From contig CAJPTO010000120.1 of NCBI GenBank assembly GCA_905373605.1, forward strand, positions 1-8,811: a DNA stretch of 8,811 nucleotides, read 5' to 3'. How positions within the stretch are numbered: position 1 is the stretch's first letter; each line of letters begins with the position of its first letter. Both the position numbers and the translations under genes were made by a program. Origin of the DNA: an uncultured Prevotella sp. (GTDB taxonomy: Bacteria > Bacteroidota > Bacteroidia > Bacteroidales > Bacteroidaceae). Shown here in pieces: positions 1 to 5,418 of this stretch. The notes below the pieces were generated by a model that saw nothing but the letters and a program-made list of their open reading frames with translations, was not told the DNA's origin and ran no database searches.

Positions 1-558
1 CATCTTTATCACTTTGGCAGGCACGCCAGCCACAACAGCATTGTCGGGCACATCTTTCACCACCAAAGCACCACCAGCCACAACGGCATTCTCGCCGATG
101 GTCACTCCAGGCATCACCGCTACCCGACCGCCTAGCCATGCATTCCTTTTTATGCGGACATGCTTGCAAAGCAGCGTATTGTGGTCTTTAAGGTCATGGT
201 TGGTGGTTACGATGGTTGCTTGCGGGCCAATTTGCACCCCGTCGTCGATGGTTACGCCTCCTGCCGACATCAGTGTCAGAGAATGGTTGATGAAAACATG
301 CTTGCCCAATTTCACTTGGTTGGCAAAGTCAATTTGGCAAGGTGTGGTGATGTTTGTGGTTTCGTGCATCGGCTCATTGAAAAGTCGGTCGAAAGCATCG
401 TGCACCTTGATGTAGTCGGGGCGCATTTGGTTGATGTCAAAGATGGCTGTGCGTGTGCGGTTCATTTCTTCAACAGCAGCTCCATAAGCTGGCTCGAACA
501 TGTTAACGGGTTCACCTGAACGGAGGCGTTCAAAAACATTCTTCTTTTCTGTTACCAT
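1..558 (-). CDS. Sugar O-acetyltransferase, left-handed beta-helix (maltose/galactoside acetyltransferase family), 3' end cut by window edge
   Basis: Reading the minus strand from ATG 558-556 gives 186 codons with no stop before the window edge. The protein starts MVTEKKNVFERLRSGEPVN. It has the short N-terminal helical segment of Maa/LacA-type enzymes (about residues 5-65), then hexapeptide repeats (about 75-186). Key features are the catalytic-type histidine in TTNHDL (H121), the WLGGRVAVMPGVTIG stretch (141-155) and the family-typical ending AGVPAKVIK. Members of this family use acetyl-CoA to acetylate a sugar hydroxyl in the cytoplasm, and the protein is usually a trimer. Family length is about 185-190 residues, so only a few C-terminal residues are missing. 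It is divergent from an AraC-family regulator, which is a plausible regulator of it (inference). The sugar substrate cannot be told. Codons and motifs are intact and nothing suggests a pseudogene. Confidence 0.92.
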   Translation of the reverse strand, partial: MVTEKKNVFERLRSGEPVNMFEPAYGAAVEEMNRTRTAIFDINQMRPDYIKVHDAFDRLFNEPMHETTNITTPCQIDFANQVKLGKHVFINHSLTLMSAGGVTIDDGVQIGPQATIVTTNHDLKDHNTLLCKHVRIKRNAWLGGRVAVMPGVTIGENAVVAGGALVVKDVPDNAVVAGVPAKVIKM

Positions 559-592
559 TGTTTTATACATTCTTGGTTGCTTATTACATTTG

Positions 593-600
593 CAAAGTTA
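593..600 (-). promoter_or_regulatory. Bacteroidota -7 promoter element for the acetyltransferase
   Basis: On the minus strand this reads TAACTTTG, an exact match to the Bacteroidota consensus TAnnTTTG, 34 nt upstream of the acetyltransferase ATG. No good -33 TTTG is seen at the expected distance, so the call rests on the -7 element and its position. Confidence 0.55.
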
Positions 601-699
601 CACCATAATATCGTGGGCTTTGTTATCATTATTGCCTTGTTAGTTATCGCTTTGTCGGAAATGTTGTGCGAGGGATTTCTGCCTTTGAAACAAAATGCT

Positions 700-707
700 T
701 ATTTTTG
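700..707 (+). promoter_or_regulatory. Bacteroidota -7 promoter element for the AraC-family regulator
   Basis: TATTTTTG matches TAnnTTTG exactly. A transcript from here would begin near 714. That supports choosing ATG 791 over the in-frame ATG at 695, which would lie upstream of the transcript. The nearest TTTG (684-687) is too close to be a standard -33 element, so the upstream half is weak. Confidence 0.45.
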
Positions 708-790
708 CATGTGGAGGGGAAGCGGTTGCAAACATGCGTAGCATTTGCTTACTTCATTTCATCCACAGAAAAAATAATATAGAGGTGCTC

Positions 791-1618
791 ATGGAAGATA
801 AAGATGTTCTTTTGATGAACACGCAGAAAGACGGCGTGTTCCCTCACACGTATTTCAAACTTTACCACATCCATCTGCTCTGCCATCAGGGAGAGGCACA
901 TTTCACGATGAATGGCAAACGTTACAAGGTGCATAGCCAGGAGTTCTTGATATGGCAGCTTGGTTCTGAAATCAGCGAATGGGATTATAGTGACGACTTT
1001 GATGCCGACTTCCTTTGTGTGTCGCGCCCGTTCCTTATTAAGTATAATCCAGAGCGCGTATGGGCCACTCGTGCTTTCGTCTATATCAAAAGCCATCCAG
1101 TGATAAAACTTGATGACGAGGGTTGGAAACTTTGCACCCACGACTTTGAAGAGTTTCGGCTAAGGCTATCCAATAGCAACCATATTTTCTTCAACGAGAT
1201 GGTGGGAGGCCAGTTGCAGCTCTTTCTCTACGACTTGTGGCAGATTTATTCTCCTGTGTTGCACGAAAGGCAATTGGCCACTAACTCTGCTTCCGACATC
1301 TTCCATAACTTCTTGGAACAGGTAAGCGACTACGCTTCTACCGAACGGCGCATTGCTTTTTACGCCGACCGCCTGTGCGTTACTTCGAAATATCTCTCGG
1401 AAGTGTGTCGAGCATGCAGCGGACGTCCCGCTTCCGAATGGATAACCGGCTATGCCCTGCAGGAAATTCAACGCATGCTCAAAGACCAAAGTCTTACTCT
1501 GACCGAAATATCAGACCGCATGTGCTTTCCCAATTATCCCAACTTCACCAAGTATATAAAGCATGGGCTAGGCATTTCGCCCTCTGAATATAGGCTAAGA
1601 CTTGAAAAAAAAGCATAG
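791..1618 (+). CDS. AraC-family transcriptional regulator
   Basis: The 275-residue protein, MEDKDVLLMNTQKDGVFP onward, has the usual two-part layout. Residues about 20-150 form a cupin-like sensing domain with the signature HIHLLCHQGEAHFTMNG (26-42), and residues about 176-272 form a double helix-turn-helix domain. The DNA-binding part ends with the classic second-HTH pattern: LTLTEISDRM (235-244), then NFTKYIKHGLGISPSEYR (251-268), matching the family's FsraFKr.fGvTPseYR. ATG 695 and ATG 734 are in frame upstream, but their extra N-terminus looks non-conserved and ATG 695 precedes the TATTTTTG promoter element. I therefore start at 791; ATG 734 cannot be excluded. The ligand is unknown. The likely target is the divergent acetyltransferase and/or itself (inference from position). 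No clear terminator follows. Confidence 0.9.
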   Translation: MEDKDVLLMNTQKDGVFPHTYFKLYHIHLLCHQGEAHFTMNGKRYKVHSQEFLIWQLGSEISEWDYSDDFDADFLCVSRPFLIKYNPERVWATRAFVYIKSHPVIKLDDEGWKLCTHDFEEFRLRLSNSNHIFFNEMVGGQLQLFLYDLWQIYSPVLHERQLATNSASDIFHNFLEQVSDYASTERRIAFYADRLCVTSKYLSEVCRACSGRPASEWITGYALQEIQRMLKDQSLTLTEISDRMCFPNYPNFTKYIKHGLGISPSEYRLRLEKKA

Positions 1619-1805
1619 CGCATGCAAAACAAACGTGCAGGCAGCATGAACCGGTAGACGGTTTGTAGGTTATGTCCATCAAACAATGCAACAACATGCT
1701 GTGATTGCATGGTTTTAGCATCGTGCTCGTTGCACGCATTAACGCGTAAGGTGCATGCCACTGCCCCAGAAACGCCAGTCTTTTGGCACTTCCCTTTGGC
1801 CAATC

Positions 1806-1837
1806 TTTCGCAAGCAATGTTCTTGTTTGTAGGTTTG
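1806..1837 (+). promoter_or_regulatory. Candidate upstream promoter (TTTCG-N19-TAGGTTTG)
   Basis: TAGGTTTG at 1830-1837 fits the Bacteroidota -7 consensus. TTTCG at 1806-1810 sits where the -33 TTTG is expected. It may be a second, more distal start for the downstream operon. This is a weaker call than the site at 1861-1891 because it lies farther from the gene. Confidence 0.3.
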
Positions 1838-1860
1838 TATACTATTTGTGTGCTTAAAGT

Positions 1861-1891
1861 TTTCGTGTTCGCAAACAATTAGCTATCTTTG
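1861..1891 (+). promoter_or_regulatory. Likely main promoter of the nucleotidyltransferase operon (TTTCG-N18-TATCTTTG)
   Basis: TATCTTTG at 1884-1891 is an exact TAnnTTTG match, with a near-consensus -33 (TTTCG, 1861-1865) 18 nt upstream. The expected start is near 1898, giving a leader of about 130 nt before ATG 2030. This argues against translation starting at the upstream in-frame TTG (1889), which lies inside the promoter element. Confidence 0.55.
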
Positions 1892-2029
1892 TATTTAGTT
1901 TCTGATTATCCATCGTATTTTCAGATACATCAAGTTAGAGGGAAGTTGGCGAGAAGGACGGCGAAAAACAGTGCTGTTCGGTGCTACATCAGCATGTTTT
2001 CATTCCCCTTACTCAAAACAATAACATTT

Positions 2030-2770
2030 ATGAAGTATGCAATAATAGCCGCAGGAGAGGGGTCGCGCCTCACGCAAGAGGGCGTGCAGCTGCCCAAACC
2101 GCTCGTTAGGGTGGGGGGAGAACACCTCATTGACAGGCTCATCAGGATATTTTTGAACAACAATGCCGAAGAGATTGTGGTGATATGCAACGAGCAAATG
2201 ACTGCCGTTGCCGCGCATTTGCAACAGCTGCAGCGCGATGGTTTGGACGGTAAGCGCGTGCCTTTGCGACTCATTGTTAAGAGTACGCCCAGTTCCATGC
2301 ACAGCCTTTACGCGTTAAGCCCCTTTCTTGGCACATCACCTTTCGTGCTGACAACGGTAGACACGATCTTCAACGAAGCAGAATTTGCAAGTTTTGTGGC
2401 GTCGATGAACGCCGCATTGACCGTTGGCGACAACGGCATGATGGCCGTAACAGGCTTTGTAGACGATGAGAAACCGCTCTATGTGCAAACCAACAACCCT
2501 CCTTACATATCGGGATTTTTCGACAATCACGAACCCAATTGCAATCACATCTCGGCAGGCATCTACGGATTAACACCCCAATGCCTAACAATTCTCGAAA
2601 CTTGTATCGAGGGAGGAGAGAGCCGTATGCGCAATTTTCAACGCGCACTCATCGCTAAGGGCATGAAGCTGAAGGCCTATCCCATGGGCAAGGTGCTAGA
2701 CATTGACCATGCATCAGACATAACGAAAGCAGAGGAGTTTATCAATGAGCAGCGCAATTGCCATTTATAG
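2030..2770 (+). CDS. Nucleotidyltransferase, sugar/polyol-phosphate type (NTP_transferase fold)
   Basis: The 246-residue protein begins MKYAIIAAGEGSRLTQEG. AAGEGSRL (7-14) is the nucleotide-binding loop and LPKPLVRVGG (21-30) carries the lysine that contacts phosphate. TTVDTIF (108-114) supplies the metal-binding aspartate D111, and VLDIDHASD (222-230) resembles the second metal site. Enzymes of this fold join an NTP to a sugar- or alcohol-phosphate, releasing pyrophosphate; MobA, IspD, phosphocholine and inositol-1-phosphate cytidylyltransferases share it. The length fits a catalytic domain without a hexapeptide tail. I start at ATG 2030 because the fold begins there and the promoter lies upstream. 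It is the first gene of a four-gene operon. With a CDP-alcohol transferase downstream, CTP and an alcohol phosphate are the most likely substrates, but this is inference. Confidence 0.88.
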   Translation: MKYAIIAAGEGSRLTQEGVQLPKPLVRVGGEHLIDRLIRIFLNNNAEEIVVICNEQMTAVAAHLQQLQRDGLDGKRVPLRLIVKSTPSSMHSLYALSPFLGTSPFVLTTVDTIFNEAEFASFVASMNAALTVGDNGMMAVTGFVDDEKPLYVQTNNPPYISGFFDNHEPNCNHISAGIYGLTPQCLTILETCIEGGESRMRNFQRALIAKGMKLKAYPMGKVLDIDHASDITKAEEFINEQRNCHL

Positions 2771-3569
2771 GGACGAGCGTTTCTCACCAAACTCGGTGGT
2801 GGCCGACCGCAACATCATGGATGCCACTATTCGTAGGCTGAGCCAGCACCGCGTATTTGCTCTGCCCGAAAGTCAACTTAACGAGCAACATCGGGCAGAC
2901 TTGTTTCTTTCGATGGGCAGGTTGCCCCGAACAATACAGCTGTTGGAGGCCCGCCAAGCACAAGGCGATGCCGTGGTGCTTAACTCTGCCCTCGCCTTAG
3001 CCACCTTTTCGCGCCGACACATCCACAGCATCATGATAGAAAATGGCTTGCCCCTGCCACCCGAAACGGGCAACAATGGCTATTGGGTAAAGCGTGCAGA
3101 CATGGCCGCACAATCGAAAAACGATGTTGTGTTTTGCAAAGACATGGCACATGTGGAGCAAACCAAACGCAACATGGCCCTGTGCGGTGTGCGTGACGTG
3201 GTGGTTAGCGCACATGTAGTGGGCGACTTGGTGAAGTTTTATGGCGTGTCCGACAGTTTTTTTTGGCATTTTTATCCTACAGACAACGGCCACTCTAAAT
3301 TTGGTGACGAAGAACGCAACGGCAGCGCACACCATTATCCCTTCAACCTGGCCGAATTGCGTGCAGTTGCTACACGTTTGGCCCGACTAACAGCCATCGA
3401 TGTGTATGGCGGCGACTGCATCGTAACGCCCGAAGGCCGCTTCTTCATCATCGACTTTAACGATTGGCCTAGCTTTTCGCCCTGCATAGATCCTGCTGCC
3501 GAGGCCATATCCCAACTCGCGAACGCGTTGCTTGCTGAAAATACAAACAAAAAACAGACAAATGGATAA
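2745..3569 (+). CDS. ATP-grasp-type enzyme, small (possible kinase or carboxylate ligase), function unknown
   Basis: The 274-residue protein starts inside the upstream gene (26-nt overlap). The pattern fits the ATP-grasp fold. An N-terminal domain (about 1-105) includes VVLNSALALATFSRR (77-91) and MIENGLPLPPE (97-107), like the segment before the ATP-grasp module in RimK and inositol-phosphate kinases (ITPK). YWVKRAD (113-119) carries a likely ATP-binding lysine K116, and HVVGDLVKFYGV (157-168) matches the 'hinge' strand. The metal site is VYGGDCIV (220-227, D224) plus IIDFNDWPSF (235-244, D237 and N239), close to the D/E-x-N magnesium ligands and to the ITPK ending IDiNyFPgy. ATP-grasp enzymes make acyl-phosphate intermediates for ligation or, in ITPK, phosphorylate hydroxyls; which applies here is unknown. 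A run of eight T at 3257-3264 lies in the coding sequence. No name is warranted. Confidence 0.75.
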   Translation: MSSAIAIYRDERFSPNSVVADRNIMDATIRRLSQHRVFALPESQLNEQHRADLFLSMGRLPRTIQLLEARQAQGDAVVLNSALALATFSRRHIHSIMIENGLPLPPETGNNGYWVKRADMAAQSKNDVVFCKDMAHVEQTKRNMALCGVRDVVVSAHVVGDLVKFYGVSDSFFWHFYPTDNGHSKFGDEERNGSAHHYPFNLAELRAVATRLARLTAIDVYGGDCIVTPEGRFFIIDFNDWPSFSPCIDPAAEAISQLANALLAENTNKKQTNG

Positions 3570-4503
3570 CAACTTCAAGACATTGTTTCGCAACTCGCTG
3601 AAGAGTGGCGACACAGAAGAGACCATCGACATATATTTCACACGTCCCATTGGGCTGGTGTTCGCCTTATTGTGGAACAAACTGGGTGTACATCCCAATG
3701 CCATCACCATACTTTCCATCTTCTTGGGTGTTGGTGCTGGTTATATGTTTTATTTTCCCGACCTAAACCACAACCTCTTGGGTGTGGCATTGTTGATGTT
3801 GGCCAACTTTTGCGACTCCACCGATGGGCAAATGGCGCGCCTTACGGGCAAGAAAACCCTCTTGGGGCGCGTTCTCGACGGCTTTTCGGGCGACTTATGG
3901 TTCTTTTCCATCTATGTGGCCCTATGCTTGCGCCTGCAATCCACCCTCATTCCTTACACCAACATGAAGTGGGGTTTGTGGATATGGGCCTTGGCTGCGG
4001 TGTCGGGCCTGCTATGCCATTCACCGCAAAGCTCATTGGCCGACTATTACAGGCAGATACACTTGCTGTTCCTTAAGGGAAAGAAAGGGAGCGAATTGGA
4101 CACTTACGCCCAACAGCGCGCCATCTACGAGCATTTGCCCAAACGTGGAGAATGGTTCAAGCGCCTGTTCCACTACAATTACGCCAACTATTGCAAAAGC
4201 CAGGAGAAACGTACGCCTAAATTCCAAGCTTTCTTCGCAAAAGTGAATGCCACTTACGGCGATGCCGAAAGCGTTCCTCCCACCCTTCGCAACACGTTTT
4301 TGCAAGGCAGCCGCCCGTTGATGAAATATACCAACATGCTTAGCTTCAACCTGCGCGCCATTGTGCTCTACGCCACTTGCTTGGCCAACTGCCCGTGGGT
4401 GTATTTCCTGTTCGAACTCACCGTGCTAAGCAGCATTTACATCTACGTGCACAAGCAACACGAGGAGTTGTGCGACAAATGTGCGGGCATGATTAAACAA
4501 TAA
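3562..4503 (+). CDS. CDP-alcohol phosphatidyltransferase-family integral membrane protein with soluble insert
   Basis: The 313-residue protein from ATG 3562 overlaps the previous gene by 8 nt. The fold is shown by the entry segment TRPIGLVFALLWNKLGVHPNAIT (27-49) and by the catalytic motif CDSTDGQMAR (84-93), then eight residues, then GRVLDGFSGD (102-111). The metal and catalytic aspartates would be D85, D88, D106 and D111. The family swaps a CMP moiety for an alcohol, joining a phospho-headgroup to a lipid or to another alcohol in the membrane. Hydrophobic segments lie at about 31-65, 70-83, 112-126, 137-154, 262-275 and 278-296. Two oddities stand out. The last aspartate pair is spaced D-x4-D rather than D-x3-D. 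A basic, polar stretch of about 100 residues (160-258) sits between membrane segments, making it longer than the usual 180-220 residues. Confidence 0.87.
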   Translation: MDNNFKTLFRNSLKSGDTEETIDIYFTRPIGLVFALLWNKLGVHPNAITILSIFLGVGAGYMFYFPDLNHNLLGVALLMLANFCDSTDGQMARLTGKKTLLGRVLDGFSGDLWFFSIYVALCLRLQSTLIPYTNMKWGLWIWALAAVSGLLCHSPQSSLADYYRQIHLLFLKGKKGSELDTYAQQRAIYEHLPKRGEWFKRLFHYNYANYCKSQEKRTPKFQAFFAKVNATYGDAESVPPTLRNTFLQGSRPLMKYTNMLSFNLRAIVLYATCLANCPWVYFLFELTVLSSIYIYVHKQHEELCDKCAGMIKQ

Positions 4504-4511
4504 GAACACCA

Positions 4512-5267
4512 ATGCAAAACAACATCCACACAACACCACATACGTTTAGCAAACTTAATGCCTTGGGCATAGCTGGCATTATCTTCGATTACGGCGGAAC
4601 GCTCGACACCAATGGCAACCATTGGGGGCAAGTGATTTGGCATGCTTACCAACGAGCCGACATTCCGGTGAGCGAAGCCGATTACAGGTCCGCCTATGTG
4701 CATGTTGAACGCACGCTGGCCACCCACAGAATAATCATGCCACAGTTTACGTTTGCTGATGTATTGAGCACCAAGCTGAAGATGCAACTCGCCTACTTGC
4801 GCGGTGAAAAGGGGCTTAATGTGCCGCAACTGGAACTAGACATGATGCACGACATCTTGCTGACATTCATCTGTGATGACTTAGACAGGGTAATTCAGCA
4901 TAGTTTTCAGGTTCTTCTGGAACTGCAAAAACACTATCCACTGGTTTTGGTAAGCAATTTCTATGGCAACATCGAAGCAGTGCTCGACAATTTCCAGCTA
5001 CGACAATTCTTTGGCAGCATCATCGAGTCGTCTGTAGTAGGTGTTCGCAAGCCCGACCCACAGATTTTCGCCCTAGGTGTGGAGGCATTGAAGCTGCCAG
5101 CCGACAAAGTGCTGGTGGTGGGCGACAGTTTCGACAAGGATATTGTGCCGGCCAGCTCCTTGGGATGCAAGACGGCGTGGTTTAAAGGCGAGCAATGGGA
5201 GGAGAAAGCCTACAACGAGGCTATCCCACAATTGATAATCCAAGATTTGGATGACTTGCTAGGCTAG
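4512..5267 (+). CDS. HAD-superfamily hydrolase (phosphatase-like)
   Basis: The 251-residue protein starts 8 nt after the preceding stop, so it belongs to the same operon. HAD motifs are clear: motif I IIFDYGGTLD (23-32, nucleophile D26), motif II LVSN (146-149, S148), motif III VRKPDPQIF (178-186, K180) and motif IV VVGDSFDKD (202-210, D205 and D210). The helical cap lies between motifs I and II (about 33-140), as in subclass I members. Most HAD phosphatases have a second aspartate two residues after the nucleophile; here that position is glycine (G28). Some active relatives such as YihX carry DxG as well, so this does not prove inactivity. A phosphatase acting on a phosphorylated intermediate of the operon's pathway, or on a damaged by-product, is the likely role (inference). 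The first 18 residues precede the fold; a later start is not offered by any near ATG. Confidence 0.88.
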   Translation: MQNNIHTTPHTFSKLNALGIAGIIFDYGGTLDTNGNHWGQVIWHAYQRADIPVSEADYRSAYVHVERTLATHRIIMPQFTFADVLSTKLKMQLAYLRGEKGLNVPQLELDMMHDILLTFICDDLDRVIQHSFQVLLELQKHYPLVLVSNFYGNIEAVLDNFQLRQFFGSIIESSVVGVRKPDPQIFALGVEALKLPADKVLVVGDSFDKDIVPASSLGCKTAWFKGEQWEEKAYNEAIPQLIIQDLDDLLG

Positions 5268-5418
5268 CCACTCACGCCAACGATGTTGGCCAATGTTGGC
5301 TGCGGCTCGAGCAACAAACGTTATTTTAGATATGAAGTGTCTTTCTCCATCAGCCTCTTGGCTGCAGTTTGCGTCTTTAGGGGGAATGTTCACACAGGTT
5401 AAACAATAGATTTAGGAG
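5268..5418. other. Intergenic spacer with two small hairpins before the DUF5686 gene
   Basis: GCCAAC-GAT-GTTGGC (5276-5290) and CAGCC-TCTT-GGCTG (5351-5364) can each fold. Neither is followed by a T run, so they are not standard terminators. No exact TAnnTTTG is present; the nearest is TATTTTAG at 5322-5329 (one mismatch). AGGAG at 5414-5418 touches the start codon, too close to act as a normal ribosome binding site. Whether the next gene is read from the operon promoter or its own start is open. Confidence 0.4.

Larger units (their letters stand above)
1619..2029. other. Non-coding spacer with promoter region and leader of the operon
   Basis: These 411 nt hold no credible gene. The open frames here are short and lack recognisable motifs. 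The left part is rich in TGCAT-like words, and GTTTGTAGGT occurs at 1661-1670 and 1825-1834. The right part carries two TAnnTTTG elements (1830-1837 and 1884-1891), then about 130 nt of leader before ATG 2030. The leader contains a 6-bp stem (1971-1976 with 1990-1995, one G-T pair). I recognise no riboswitch class, and no intrinsic terminator follows the AraC gene. Confidence 0.6.

Noticed and set aside
14..519. Plus-strand open frames opposite the acetyltransferase
   Set aside because: They are antisense to a clear hexapeptide-repeat enzyme; the Thr/Pro-rich translation is a shadow of its Gly/Val-rich repeats.
695..790. Longer N-terminus for the AraC-family gene, starting at ATG 695
   Set aside because: The extra residues show no family similarity, and the start would precede the TATTTTTG element at 700-707. 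ATG 791 is preferred.
1889..2029. Start of the nucleotidyltransferase at the upstream in-frame TTG (1889)
   Set aside because: The TTG lies inside the TATCTTTG promoter element, and the nucleotidyltransferase fold begins right after ATG 2030.
3532..3561. Extended start of the CDP-alcohol transferase at TTG 3532
   Set aside because: It would add ten residues without family features and overlap the upstream gene by 38 nt; ATG 3562 is a better start.
5322..5329. TATTTTAG as a promoter for the DUF5686 gene
   Set aside because: One mismatch to TAnnTTTG, and the nearest TTG (5296-5298) is too far for a normal -33 element.
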